Both the position numbers and the translations under genes were made by a program. 64,000 nt of DNA from Ailurus styani. Taxonomy: Eukaryota; Chordata; Mammalia; Carnivora; Ailuridae. Positions 11,913 through 23,146 of the stretch are shown here, piece after piece. Location: assembly GCA_002007465.1 (NCBI GenBank), contig LNAC01000862.1, positions 186,001 to 250,000 of the forward strand, in the 5' to 3' direction. The notes under the pieces are model-generated. The model had not been told where the DNA came from, made no database searches, and worked only from the letters and a program-made list of their open reading frames with translations. Numbering within the stretch: the first letter of the stretch is position 1; every line of letters begins with the position of its first letter.

Positions 11913-12606
11913 GACTCAAGATGTCCTTCAGCAGATGAATGGGTAAAGAAGATACAGTTCAGGGACACCTGGGTGGCTCAGTCGTTAAGTGTCTGCCTTC
12001 GTCTCGGGTCATGATCCCAAGGTCCTGGGATTGAGCCCCTCATCGGGCTCCCTGCTTGGTGGGAAGCCTGCTTCTCCCTCTCCCATTCCCCCTGCTTGTG
12101 TTCCCTCTCTCACTGTGTCTATCTCTGTCAAATAAATAAATAAAATCTTTAAAAAAATAAAGAAGATATAGTTCATATATACAATGGAATATTACTCAGC
12201 CATCAGAAAAGATTAATACCTACCATTTTCATTGACCTGGAGGGAACTGGAGGGGATAATGCTAAGTGAAATAAGTCAAGCAGAGAAAGACAATTATCAT
12301 ATGTGGTAAGAAGGAATAGAGCAGAGGACCATAGGGGCAGGGAGGGAAAACTGTTTGGGAAGAAATCAGAGAGGGAGAAAAACAATGACAGACTCTGGAC
12401 TCTGGGAAAAAAACTGAGGGTTACAGAAGCGAGGAGGGTAGGCAGTTGTGGTGGTTGGGTGATGGATGTTAAGGAGGGCACATGTTGTGATGAGCACTGG
12501 GTGTTATATGTTATTGATAAATCATTGAACACTACATCAAAAACAAATGAAGTACTATATGTTGGCTAACTTAACAAAAAATGAAGAAAAAAATAAACTG
12601 AAAAAA
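11913..12606 (+). mobile_element. Short carnivore LINE-1 3' end, split by a SINE
   Basis: Begins in the ORF2 tail ('agatgtccttcagcagatgaatgg'), passes through 'ggaatattactcagccatc' and 'gctaagtgaaataagtcaagcag', and ends in the 3' UTR phrase 'gtactatatgttggctaac' and an A-rich tail. A diverged target-site duplication is likely: GAAATCTAAAACTG at 11899-11912 and GAAATCTTAAACTA at 12607-12620. The open frames at 12203-12532 (minus) and 12303-12569 (plus) are UTR translations. Confidence 0.92.
11962..12158 (+). mobile_element. CAN-type SINE inside L1 (older subtype)
   Basis: Head 'gggacacctgggtggctcagtcg', and 'cattccccctgcttgtgttccctctctc' in the middle, a form shared with bears, seals and dogs. 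The target-site duplication is 17 bp with one C/T difference: AAAGAAGATACAGTTCA at 11945-11961 and AAAGAAGATATAGTTCA at 12159-12175. The insertion splits the L1 phrase 'aaagaagatatggtatata'. Confidence 0.96.
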
Positions 12607-12620
12607 GAAATCTTAAACTA

Positions 12621-13084
12621 GAAATCTTTTAAAGATGGAAAAAAGTAAAAATATTTAGAAAAGTCAGTTTTATTTTTCAGTTCAAGCATCTACATCAAAA
12701 TATGTACTTCTTATTTAAATATATTATAATTAGGTAAGACATGAGAAGCTAATAAAACATTTTCAAATGGCTTTATATAATCTATATCAAGATGGAACAA
12801 ATATTTATAGTCCAAGAGAATGGATGTTGCTGGACTTCAGCTTCTGTTTTTGTAATTCATCACATTCCTGCAAAAATAACAGCAATTATGTTAATAGCCC
12901 CCCTTCATAACAACTGTGGTTGATAAATGGCATCAATTTCCTGGTGTCCAGACATGAAGTAAACTTTTTTGGGGCTCCATAATTCAGATCACAATTAAAT
13001 CCTGACATTTTCCTATCATGTAGCTATTATCTGACTCTTTGTGGGCATCTAGATCTCTGTGCCTGTGAACTGTTCTGGAAAGCA
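12621..13084. other. Unique stretch
   Basis: AT-rich and non-repetitive as far as I can tell, with no gene seen. Confidence 0.5.
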
Positions 13085-13230
13085 CTTTCATTGCTGGCTT
13101 TTTATAATTGTTTAGTTCCCAGTTGAAATACCACCTCCTCATTGATGTCATCCCACAGCTACACTATTCGAAATATCCAGTTATTCTTTCTCTATCTGTC
13201 TTAGGGTAAAGAGAAACCCACTTTTTTTGT
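13085..13230 (+). mobile_element. Possible L2 relic
   Basis: The stretch 'gttcccagttgaaataccacctcctcattgatgtcatccc' resembles the 3' region of mammalian L2, which normally reads '...aatgtcacctcctcagagaggcc...'. The match is short and diverged, so it could be chance. Confidence 0.4.
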
Positions 13231-13544
13231 TTACATTCCTGTGAATTGTCACTGATTCATCTACTGAAGGTTTTTTTTTTTTGCACTGTACATATTTCAT
13301 ATTTGCTATAGATTTCTATATATATAAGATGATTTTTACATTTATGTAGTCTGTCTTCATCTTTTAAATGTCCATTTTTACCAATGATTTGTTGTTAAAT
13401 GGATTTGCTTCCCAGGAATATAAATCAACATTCTAACTCGTTCTTTGTTTCACTTGTCCTTGGATTTCTATATAGTCACAATCTTTTTTTTTTTAAATAG
13501 AAAACATTACATAAATAAAGACATCAAAAAACACAACTGCTTGT

Positions 13545-13750
13545 GGGACACGTGGGTGGCTCAGTTGGTTAAACATCTGACTCTTGATTTCAACTCAGGT
13601 CATGATCTCAGGGTGGTAGGACTGAACCCTTGTCTGACTCCATGCTCAGTGCAGAGTCTGCTTGAGATTCTTTCTCTCTCTCTCTGCCTCTGCCCCTCCC
13701 CCACTTCTCTATAAAATAAAATTTAAAAAAAGAAAATAAATAAAATCTTT
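13545..13750 (+). mobile_element. CAN-type SINE (old, diverged)
   Basis: Head 'gggacacgtgggtggctcagttggtt', then 'catctgactcttgatttcaactcaggtc', a CT-rich middle and a degraded AAAATAAA tail. The B-box position reads GACTGAACC, a mismatch to consensus, and no target-site duplication is recognisable. Both features fit an older insertion. The frame at 13445-13714 is mainly SINE. Confidence 0.92.
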
Positions 13751-13754
13751 AATA

Positions 13755-14280
13755 ACTAGATTTCTTGAAATCACCTAGTAGCTCTCCCATTTACTTGGAC
13801 CAAAACTCAAGTCCTCACCACTGACTTCAAGATTCTGTATGATATAGCCTCTGCCAACACTTCAGTGTATCCTTAACTGCAATCCAGCATGTGGATGTAT
13901 ATTCTGAATCTAAAACACATGTTCATTCTTATATTAGGGAATTGACAATTTTTCTTCATTTTGCCTGAAATTCTTTTTTCCCCCAAATCTTTGTATGGCA
14001 TTTTTCTTCTCATCATTTAAATTTCAGTCAAAAATACCATCTCTTCTTACATGTCTTCCATAAAATCCTTTCCAAAATAAAATGTGTCCCATCCCTCAGA
14101 ATCACTCTCTATTTAAGTGCTGTTTTTATTTTTTGTTACAGTTTTACTTACCTGAAATTGTCATTGTTTATTCTTTATCTCCCCTAATATAATGCAATCT
14201 CTTTCAGGAGATGAACTTTGTTCCCCTTATTCCCTGCTGTATCCCCAGTGTGGGTAATGTCATCTGGGTAAGTGTGAACT
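13755..14280 (+). mobile_element. L2 LINE relic, 3' portion
   Basis: Conserved L2 landmarks occur in order: 'ccatttacttggaccaaaactcaagtc', 'caagattctgtatgatatagcc', 'tttcagtcaaaaataccatctcttcttacatgtcttcc', 'atctcccctaatataatgcaatctctttcaggag' and 'ccctgctgtatccccagtg'. This is the usual L2 3'-end arrangement. It carries no coding capacity. A SINE (13545-13750) lies directly upstream and may have landed at the L2 edge. Confidence 0.78.
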
Positions 14281-14489
14281 GTCTTTCTTGTAAGATTATC
14301 GTTAAATTCTTTCTTCATTAATAATATGGATAAAATAGACTTTAATCTCCATTCTTAGATGCTTCTTTAGTAAGTTCACTTTATTTTACTAGAAGTAAAT
14401 GCCAAGGAGGAGAAAAGTTCCATCATTCATGAAAGGCCTAGGAAATGACAAGGAGTAAATGCATATTTTTGGTAATTTTTACAAGAACT

Positions 14490-14615
14490 TTATAATGAAA
14501 GCATTGTTATCATTTTACAAATAAGGTACATGAGGCTGAGAGATTGAGTAAGTCTAAGTTCAGAAATTGCCTCAAACTCTGAAAGATTGTGATATTCCCA
14601 TTACACTACTATCTT
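14490..14615 (-). mobile_element. MIR SINE relic
   Basis: On the plus strand it reads 'ttatcattttacaaataaggtacatgaggctgagagattgagtaag', the antisense of the MIR core/3' segment (consensus 'attttacagatgaggaaactgaggctcagag'), followed by a decayed 'cattacactac' near the end. Ancient mammalian tRNA-derived SINE. Confidence 0.78.
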
Positions 14616-14970
14616 TGGTGAAGTGTATATCACGTTGATTTTTAATATTCTGTAAAACAGAATTGCAAAACAGAGCAAAACAGTGATTGCATTGTTTATG
14701 GTATATTTTTCAGTATATACAAGTTCATGACAACAAAAATATGATTCATCAAATGTACAGGGAATATTTAGGGTTGACCTTTATTAGATATTACACAAAA
14801 TATTTAGTCACAAGCATATTAGTACAAAGTTCAATATTCTAAAGTGACATAGTTTATTGACTACAGCTACATACCCTGTTAATGACCTCTGCTTATCTGA
14901 GTTCAGTGACATAATATATAATATAATGCTCATTTGGGTGAGTGTAGAATCATCTAAAAATTAGTTGTAC
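14616..14970. other. Unique AT-rich stretch
   Basis: I see no gene or repeat here. Confidence 0.5.
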
Positions 14971-14986
14971 AGATATACTGACAAGT

Positions 14987-15202
14987 GGGCGCCTGAGTGG
15001 CTCAGTGGGTTAAAGCCTCTGCCTTTGGCTTAGGTCATGATCTCAGGGTCCTGGGATCGAGGCCCGCATCAGGCTCTCTGCTCAGCAGGGAGTCTGCTTC
15101 CTCCTCTCTCTCTGCCTGCCTCTCTGCTTACTTGTGATCTCTCTCTCTCTCTCTGTCAAATAAATAAATAAAATCTTAAAAAAAAAAAACAAAAAACAAA
15201 AC
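14987..15202 (+). mobile_element. CAN-type SINE (younger subtype)
   Basis: Complete element: 'gggcgcctgagtggctcagtgggttaaagcc', B-box-like GATCGAGGC intact, TAAATAAATAAAATCTT tail, and an A-rich end with C interruptions (AAAAACAAAACA). Target-site duplication AGATATACTGACAAGT at 14971-14986 and AAATATACTGACAAGT at 15203-15218, with one difference. Confidence 0.97.
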
Positions 15203-15218
15203 AAATATACTGACAAGT

Positions 15219-17345
15219 TTTTATTATAGTAAAATCCTATGGTAAAAAACAAAATCAGTCTTTCAAAAATATTTTCTATAATAATTCTGATTATTTAACT
15301 TGTAAGAACTGTAAGAGTCTTACACATTTTGAAACTCAAGAAGAGGAAAAATGCACTCATAACAATAAGTGACTAGAAAAAGGTAGAAAAATAAAACAAA
15401 ACAAAATAACAAAAGCAAACAGGAAAAAAGACAATTCACTATGATTTTGGGGGTGAATGTTAGATAAATTGCTGAAGTACTAGAAAATGACTGAATAAAT
15501 AATGAAATCTATTTTAAATGACCATGTTTGAGTTGAACTGCCGATGCTTTAGTTGAGTAACACATTGTGCTTCCCAGGCATCTGCAAATTCTCTACAACA
15601 TACAGTCTGTTATTCCTGTCCCTGGAGTGGAAGGGTAACAACTTCCTGGGGCAAAATACTGATTTCAGATTGCTTTATTTGAAGAACTGGAATCTCCCCC
15701 ATATTACTAAGTAACATTTAGTCTAACTAGTCCCCTAGAATTTGCAGATTTGGTTCTTCACTTGCAGAATCATCATGAACACACCATCCTGGAAAATTAT
15801 TGCATTATCTAAGGCAATCATCTTCTAAGGAAGATGATTGCCTTATCTAAGAGCTCATCACCCTCCACCCAACTTAGATATTCCCCCAAGAATTCCATGT
15901 TCTTTGTACCAATGATTATATTTTACAAGAACTTCTCAGTAGGATCCTCTACATCCAGTGGATATTTAGCTCTCTGGTTTTATGCCAACCTCAAATTAGA
16001 ATTTGCAGTGATCATTCCTGCAATGATTCCTATTTGGTTCTGGCTATCTTGAAGCTCTCAGGTGGTAGAGGAAAAAAACTCTCACAAGATGGTGTTTTAT
16101 GTACTGCTATATAGGTGTTATGCATATTTTGTTAGGGGAACTCAAAGAGGACAGTCAAATCTAAATATTGACTAAAAATTTAATTAATTTGATCTTTCCT
16201 AAGTTTCAAATTATAAATAAAATAAATCATAAATAACCTGATACATTTACAATTTCAAAATATTCGATATATCCTAGAATGGTCTGTTATTTAGTCAAAC
16301 CAGATCAACCATTTTCTTCATATAAAATATATTTATAAAGGAGATGTTCCTCATTTTTAAAGATATAAATATGAATGTTAATTCATAGAACTAGTTAGGA
16401 CTGGAATCCAGTTGTTAGCAGTTGTTAGCACCTTCACTCCCTAGAACACTGAGAACAAATTTTGAGAATCCTGAACCAGAAGATCATTTCTGGGATTCCC
16501 TTTAAACAGGATGATATAATGCAATAAAACACATAATATAGCAGGTCCATTTAGTCTGTTTTTCTTTTAAAATTTGTTCTTTTAAATACGGAAGTCAAAG
16601 AGTATATGTGGCATTTTATGCCTTACATTTGAGAAAAAAGGTACTATCTAAATTATTGATGAATAAACTGTAAGCCCTGATTTGCCTTTCTCTCACTGGT
16701 CAACAATGCAATATATGATTTCAGCAATTACCTTATTTTAGCAATTTGCCTGATTTTAAAGAAATTCATTTCATTCTTATAGGACCAAACCAAATCCATG
16801 TACTTCAAGGTTCCATGGAATGCTTCAGTGCTCCTCTGTTTCTCTCAGAGACCAGGGTAGCTACTTGGGTTTGCCCATGTATGGGCCTACTAACCATAGG
16901 TGGCTTAAAATGGAAAAGCAGGAAAAAGTGGTGAGAGACCCCAGAGCCTGAGCACTGAGCCCATGATAAAAGGTATTGGAATGCTAGTTTGACTGGCATT
17001 CTAAAGTATCCATGCTGGGGTACTATTCCTGGTGGTGAGTGAAGACACATAGGAAAGGGAGATAGGAAAGAATGGCTGGGGTTTGAGCTGGAAGGCAGGG
17101 GCTAACAAAGCCTATTTTAGAAATAAGCTTTGTACTTCTGCTCCAAATGTTACCAAGAAGAAAATGATATATTGGACTTAGGGGCATATTTATTTGTCTT
17201 AAAAAAATACAGCTTCAAAGCATCTGGACATCAACATATATGTAAAGAGAAGCATTATCTTCTTATATAGTCCAATTTAATAAAATCACATTTATATTTT
17301 TCAATGTATTCTTCGGTAATGGGGGTATAATAATTTCAAGTATTT
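15219..17345. other. Unique stretch with a hairpin and two unexplained short frames
   Basis: No named repeat seen. It holds the hairpin at 15810-15845 and a 10-bp tandem (GTTGTTAGCA twice) at 16411-16430. The plus frame 15834-16052 (72 codons) is hydrophobic at its end; the frame 16746-16934 and its antisense partner resemble nothing I know. I do not call any of them genes. Confidence 0.5.
15810..15845. repeat. Perfect 15-bp inverted repeat (hairpin)
   Basis: TAAGGCAATCATCTT (15810-15824) and AAGATGATTGCCTTA (15831-15845) are exactly complementary around a 6-base loop, CTAAGG. TTATCTAAG is also directly repeated at 15805-15813 and 15843-15851, so a short segment seems to have been copied in inverted order. 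Confidence 0.92.
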
Positions 17346-17358
17346 AAACAGAGCTGCA

Positions 17359-17578
17359 GGATGCCTGGGTGGCTCAGCAGGTTAAGTCTCTGCTTTTGGC
17401 TCAGGTCATGATCCCAGGGTCCTGGGACTGAGTCCCACATAGAGCTCCTTGCTCGGCGATGAGCCTGCTTCTCCCTTTGCCTCTACCTGCCACTCTGCCT
17501 GCTTGTGCTCTCTCTCTCTGACAAATAAATAAAATCTTGAAATAAAATAAAATAAAATGAAATAAAATAGAATAAAAT
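17359..17578 (+). mobile_element. CAN-type SINE with (AAAAT)n tail
   Basis: Head 'ggatgcctgggtggctcagcaggttaag'; B-box position GACTGAGTC is degenerate. The tail has grown into AAAAT pentamers from about 17540. The flanks repeat a short AAACAG(AG)CTGCA motif near 17347-17358 and 17579-17589, a plausible target-site duplication with a small indel. Confidence 0.93.
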
Positions 17579-17589
17579 AAACAGCTGCA

Positions 17590-18579
17590 ATTTCATATTG
17601 GCAGATTTTTAAAATGCATCTTTATTAATTATGCTATTTATTTAGTTGCTTTATTAGCATGCAAATAACAGTGTCTTTAACAGGATACAAGATTCCTTTT
17701 CTCAAGCACACAAAAGTCTGATAGCTGGGCTATGGGACAGGGCACCTCAGCTACTGGAAGTCATATAAGTAAACCGTCTCCTACTTTTTTGCTTCATCAT
17801 CACTGACAACACAACTAGTGCTGGCACGTTCACCCTTTCCCCATACCAGCCCTTAGGATGGAGGAAAGAGAAAGGAGAAAAACAGCTTCCCTAAAGGATA
17901 TGATTAAGAAATTTTGCATGTAATTTTTCTCCATCTCCTACTGAGCAAGACTGAATTCCACAATGTCTTTGCTGCAAGAGGGGCTGTAAAGTGTTCTTAC
18001 TAGATAGATAGTGGGATGCACAGGAAAAGACTTCCCTTAATAAATGAAAGGGGGAGAATAGATATTGAGAGCAGTCTCTTCTTACTACATTAAAAAAAAG
18101 GAGAAATTATTTGCTATTTTTAACTCATTAAACAAAAGGAAAAAGTACAAAAATGCATTACCATTGTTTAAGGGAGTATGAAGAAATAACTGAAGACTCC
18201 TTCCCTTAAATAAATATATGTAGTATATAAATATACATATATTCCTGATATTTACAGATAACTGTTTTGTATTTCTCTAGAATTGCTAAATATTGTGTGA
18301 TACTCCTATACTACTATTAAATTTAAATTTATTTGTAATTTTATTTTACAGATAATAAAATTATATACCAAAAAAGTAGATTGTCCTTTCAAAATGCAAA
18401 TGAGACTTAACGACAGACTGATAATCTTTTTATTCTTAGACCATTTTGAACCACCAAACTTCCAACTGTCTTAGTAGTGAGTTATATCTATTGATCTGTG
18501 GGGATTCTGACTTTTAGGGAGGATGTTTTCATAAAACTTACACAAATCTAAAGAAAAACTGATAGCATGTATTAAAAAT
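17590..18579. other. Unique AT-rich stretch
   Basis: I see no gene or named repeat. Confidence 0.5.
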
Positions 18580-18589
18580 AAAAAACTGT

Positions 18590-18789
18590 TTTTTTTAAAG
18601 ATTTTATTTATTTATTTGACACAGAGAGAGAGATCAGATCACAAGTAGGCAGAGAGGCAGGCAGAGAGAGAGGAGGAAGTAGGCTCCCCGCTGAGCAGAG
18701 AGCCTGATGCGGGCCTCGATCCCAGGAACCTGAGATCATGACTTGAGCCGAAGGCAGAGGCTTTAACCCACTGAGCCACCCAGGCACCC
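18590..18789 (-). mobile_element. CAN-type SINE (younger subtype)
   Basis: Minus-strand reading gives 'gggtgcctgggtggctcagtgggttaaagcctctgcc' and an intact B-box-like GATCGAGGC. The 10-bp target-site duplication AAAAAACTGT at 18580-18589 and 18790-18799 is perfect. The frame at 18608-18844 is a SINE translation. Confidence 0.97.
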
Positions 18790-19098
18790 AAAAAACTGTG
18801 TTCTTACCTTTTATCTTTTTCATAGGAAGATGTACAAATGACATTTGCTTCTAATTATCAACAGAAAAGTGTCTAAAGTAGTAAAAAAATAATACTGAAG
18901 GGAAAGGAAAAAATAAAATAACTATTACTAGCAAGAAAATATAGTAGTGTAATTTTATGTTTCAAAATCTAGAAACGATTCCTTATTGCTCAATATTAGG
19001 CTCCTAATCTATAGAAGAAATATAATGGCCTTATACTGGAAATATTTTTTCAGTCTCTCTATTAACTAAATATGCTTTAAGCAAGAACATTTTTCTAG

Positions 19099-19266
19099 GG
19101 TGCCTGGGTGGCTCAGTTGGTCAAATGACTGCCTTTAGCTCAGGTCATGGTCCCAAGGTTCTAGGATTGAGTCCTGCATCAGGTTCCTTGCTCAGTGGGG
19201 AGTCTGCTTCTCCCTCTGCCTGCTGCTCCTCCTGCTTGCGCTCTGAATAAAATCTTAAAAAAAAAA
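19099..19266 (+). mobile_element. CAN-type SINE, shortened 3' half
   Basis: Head 'ggtgcctgggtggctcagttggtcaaatgactgcc'; the CT-rich segment is short and runs straight from 'cttgcgctct' to 'gaataaaatctt', so the usual TAAATAAA block is reduced. Target-site duplication AACATTTTTCTAG at 19086-19098 and AACTTTTTTCTAG at 19267-19279. Confidence 0.93.
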
Positions 19267-19279
19267 AACTTTTTTCTAG

Positions 19280-20726
19280 ACTACATATATTTAAAAACAT
19301 ATGAAGTAGCTTCCTCACAGTAAAGCTTTTGACACACGTGTGTATGTGTGTGTGTATATATATAGCATATGTTATGTTTTACATGTAGCATGTAATAAAA
19401 TATATATTTATTAACTAAAATTTCAAAAGTATATCACTGAAATCTTTTACTCTTGTTTTCTAAATGGGTGGAATTTTTCTTGTGGGAGAGAAGATCAGAA
19501 AAAAATTGAGGGAAGGGGAAGAGGAAGTCATTAATAAATTAATTGATTGGCGATGATATTCTAAATTCAGGTTCCCCACCTCAAAAATCAATTACCCATC
19601 TTTCAATATTTTCAGATTTCCCTAGTCAGTTATCTGCCACATTTCCCAGGATCTAATTTCTTCATATACCTCACCTTCTTAATCTTACTACCACTTTTAT
19701 TAGTTCCAGCAGATAACTGTCCTCTAAATTCACAAGCAGAAAATTGAATAAAAATAGAGAAATTCACCTGTATATTCATCCACATTTTACATTTTGAATC
19801 CTATTATAACAGATATTATCTTTTCTCTGCTCAAAAATTCATCCATTTATTCTGTTATTTCTCTTACATTTGCAGAACTCTCTCAGATATGTCCATCACA
19901 CCAATATCTAAAATGATATTCTTCAAACCTTCAAAAAATTGAGTAACTTAAAGAAATAAAAACTATTATCAATCATATTGGCAGCCAATTCTTTCATGCC
20001 CTCTCCAAGACAACATCATTAAAAGTTTATCTCTTCCACTACTTCAGTTCCCTTTTGCTCTCCCACACATTTTTTCCTTTATAGAAAATATCACTTCTTT
20101 AAAACTCTCTAGTCTTTTGCATTAATTTTCTTTTCAACACTTACTAAAATTCACACATTTCTTTATTATCTGCCTTTTTACCCACAATCAAATGTAGGTA
20201 CCATAAGAGAAAGGACTTCATATTTTTTTTCTCTCTGCATTCCTACCTCTCAAAAGAGTTGCTTTTACATATAGCTGCTTAATACTTATCAGCTATATGA
20301 ATGGTCAAGTGAATAATGTAGTCCTTCCTTCTGGTGTGATAACTGGTAGTGAGAGAATATTTAAATGGAGAGAATTCTCAACAACCATTTAGTCACATTG
20401 TCAATATCATATGGGTAAACTCAAGATTAGGGGAATCAAGGCACTAATATTTAAATTTCAAAGGTTTTAATGAGAAAAAATTTAAGGATTTTACTATGTT
20501 TTCAGAATGACTTCGAAATTAAACTCTAAGTTCTTTCTCCATTGAGTGTTAATTTCTCTCATAGTGTTTACAAAGGACATTTCAAATCATTATATGAAAG
20601 AAATTGCAGAAAAGGTTTGATAACATGTAAGTATTCATCATGGATTTCAATAAATTTGATCTGTCAGTTATCTCTTGCAAATTACATTTGTTTATCTTTT
20701 TTGTATTTAGACTTTTGTTTTTATAA
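19280..20726. other. Unique stretch, pyrimidine-rich 19570-20250
   Basis: A short GT/TA tract lies at 19336-19364. The T/C-rich region 19570-20250 has the feel of a heavily decayed LINE 3' region, but I cannot match it to a family. No gene seen. Confidence 0.45.
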
Positions 20727-20735
20727 AACATTGAG

Positions 20736-20930
20736 TATCTTTTTTTTCTTTTTTTTAACTTTCTTTATTTGACAGAGAGAGCACAAGCAGGCAGAGAAAC
20801 AGGTAAGGGAGAGGACGAAGCAGCCTCCCTGCTGAGCAAGGAGCCTGATGCCGGGCTCAATCCCAGGACCCTGGGATCATGACCTGAGCTGAAGGCAGAC
20901 GCTTAACCAACTGAGCCACCCAGGCACCCC
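20736..20930 (-). mobile_element. CAN-type SINE (older subtype)
   Basis: Plus-strand view begins with a T-rich run and 'tttatttgacagagagagcac' and ends 'ctgagccacccaggcacccc'. Short target-site duplication AACATTGAG at 20727-20735 and AACACTGAG at 20931-20939. The B-box position reads GATTGAGCC, one base off. Confidence 0.94.
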
Positions 20931-20939
20931 AACACTGAG

Positions 20940-21849
20940 GTAATTTCTATGACATAAGCAAATCTTTAAACAGAGAAATGAGAAATAAGTTGTATGCATT
21001 ATCTCAGTAGATGGTTGGAATGTGGGAATTACTTGTTTGTAATAGTATTGTTTCACTGAGTTTCTGAATCTCAGTCGGTTTTGATGTAACAACTGTTGGT
21101 TGACCTGATTAAAGTGAACCTCTCATCCAGTTGATTTAAGTCTACTTCACTGCTACCAAAGAATCTAAAATATGTTCTATTTTAGACAACCATCTGGCCC
21201 CTAAATTCAAAACTGCTTGACTGCAGTCCTAGGAAACAAACTTTTTGTTTCTAATTAAATCATGTTTTATTCTGTTGTATATAAAACTTCTTGCAATCTG
21301 GCAAGTACTTTTTTTTTAACTTACATGAATAATTTCCCTTCATCATGAATTTTACCTGAATAAAGCAGTCAGAACAGTTAGTAGAAAGTCAGTCATGACA
21401 AAAAACAGATTTTGGATTTTTCAGAGAACTGTGACAAGGAAGAAGGAAGGAGGCAAGCGAAAAAAGAAAGATATTTTAGAAGAAAATAATTTATTATAGT
21501 GTATTGTAATCATCTTTTCCAGACAGGGTCAAATTTTCTACTATAATCTGAAAGATGACTTGTGTTTCAAGATTTCTATAAATCATTTATGTTGCCATTC
21601 CATCTTTCTGGGCATCTAATCCAGTAAAGTTTCCTTCAATGCAGTTTCGTGGAAATATTGATAATTTTTATGCTTCCCGCAATAACGTAGACAGTTCATG
21701 TTAGTATTGAAGAGGTAGCTGGAGGCTGCTGAGCAATAATGGTTCAACAATAGAAAATGTACCATTTTTTTGCTCTCAAATGTAGCCTCCATGGTGGTTT
21801 GTATTGATGGTTTCTAATAAAATCTCTGAAGGTTGCTCTTGAAGGTTTT
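20940..21849. other. Unique stretch
   Basis: I see no gene or named repeat. Confidence 0.5.
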
Positions 21850-21970
21850 TATGTATTCTAAAAGTATTTATCAAGTACATATTGTGCATCCCCTATGTCA
21901 GGAGCTAGAGATACAGAGTTAAATCAGATTGACACAGTATCTGTTCTCAAGTCATTTAACAAAATTGAAG
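21850..21970 (+). mobile_element. Ancient mammalian repeat relic, family unassigned
   Basis: The run 'cccctatgtcaggagctagagatacagagttaaatcagattgacac...tctcaagtcatttaac' resembles a common mammalian repeat with core 'tatgtgccaggcactg...gggatacagagatgaa...ctcaaggagcttac'. The second relic at 46645-46960 has the same core. I do not assign the family with confidence. Confidence 0.5.
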
Positions 21971-22328
21971 TTCCTGATGGAGGTTTTAAGTTCAGTATAA
22001 ATAAATACCCTTTCCCTGTCATTTTGTTTAAAACTTCTTTTAATTATAAGTATAGAGAATTATCTTTGAAAAACCAAATAATATAGAAGTATATAAAATA
22101 AAAATTGAAAACTCCACCCAGCATTCATTATGCTTGAAATAACTACTATCAGCAGTGTGCACACATACATGCATGTTGGCATACATGTTCCATATTTTTG
22201 TGAGTCCTTACCTCTAGGAGTCCTATGGTTCTTACAGGGAATTTAGGGAAAAATTTCTTCCTGCTTCTGGAAATATGGATATAGTGGAACTGAATAACAT
22301 CATCAGCCAACTGGATCTAATTGGCATC

Positions 22329-22686
22329 TGCTATGGACTGAGTTTCCCCCAAAATCCATATGTTGAAATATTAACCCCCAATATAATGGTATTAAGAGGT
22401 GGGACATTTGGCAAGTCATTAGTTCATGAGGGTAGAATCTTCATGAATGAATGGGATTAGTACTCTAACAAAAGAGATTCCAGAGAGTTCTCTTTGTGTT
22501 CTTCCTCCATGTGAGAACACAATGAAAAGATGGCTGTCTATGAACCAGGAAGAGTCTTAATGGAACCCCACTATACTAGCTCCCTGATTTCAAACTTCCA
22601 GTCTCCAATATTATGAGAAATGAAATTCTGTTGTTTATAAGCCATTTGGTCAATAGTATTCTGTCATAGTAGCCTGAGTGAATCAA
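22329..22686 (+). mobile_element. MLT1-type solo LTR (ERVL-MaLR)
   Basis: Starts 'tgctatggactgag', continues 'aaaatccatatgttgaaat', 'atggtattaagaggtgggac', 'catgaatgaatgggattag', 'gatggctgtctatgaacc' and 'ttctgttgtttataagcc', and ends near 'gtagcctgagtgaatca'. This matches the MLT1 LTR layout and length (about 358 bp). No internal region or second LTR is present, so it is a solo LTR. It interrupts the old L1 phrase 'ctaattggcatc/tatagac'; GGCATC on the left and GAAATC on the right may be the decayed target-site duplication. Confidence 0.85.
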
Positions 22687-22752
22687 GAAATCTATAGACT
22701 ATATCATCCAATGACAGCAAAATACACATTCTTCTCAAACTTACTTGGAACA

Positions 22753-23146
22753 GCTTGGTGATTGTGGACATTGCTGCTATGAACATTGTGGTACTTATGG
22801 CCCTTCTTTTCACTACATCTGTATCTCTGGGGTAAACACCCAGTAGTGCAATTGCAGGGTCATAGGGTAGCTCTATTTTTAATTTTTTGAGGAATCTCCA
22901 CACTGTTTTCCAAAGTGGCTGCACCGACTTGCATTCCCACCAACAGTGAAAGAGGGTTCCCCTTTCTCCACATCCTCTCCAGCACTTGTTGTTTCCTGTC
23001 CTGTTGATTTTGGCCATTCTAACTTGTGTAAGATAGTATCTCAATGTGGTTTTGACTTGAGTTTCCCTGATGGCTAGTGATGATGAACATTTTTTCATGT
23101 GTCTGTTGGCCATTTGTATGTCTTCTTTGGAGAAGTGTCTGTTCAT
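22753..23146 (-). pseudogene. LINE-1 ORF2 C-terminal fragment in the inverted segment
   Basis: An uninterrupted minus-strand frame (starting at 23146) encodes the L1 ORF2 C-terminus, including '[20 protein letters not shown]' at residues 1-20 and the '[17 protein letters not shown]' motif near residues 67-83. After 131 codons it crosses the insertion boundary and runs about 29 more codons into host L1/LTR sequence. It has no endonuclease or reverse transcriptase domain and no promoter, so it is non-functional. Confidence 0.88.

Noticed and set aside
12203..12569. Overlapping frames of 109 and 88 codons on opposite strands
   Set aside because: Both are translations of the L1 3' UTR of the copy at 11913-12606.
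22329..22686. Possible complete endogenous retroviral element
   Set aside because: Only one MaLR-type LTR is present, with no internal region or second LTR, and the neighbouring coding-like sequence is L1.
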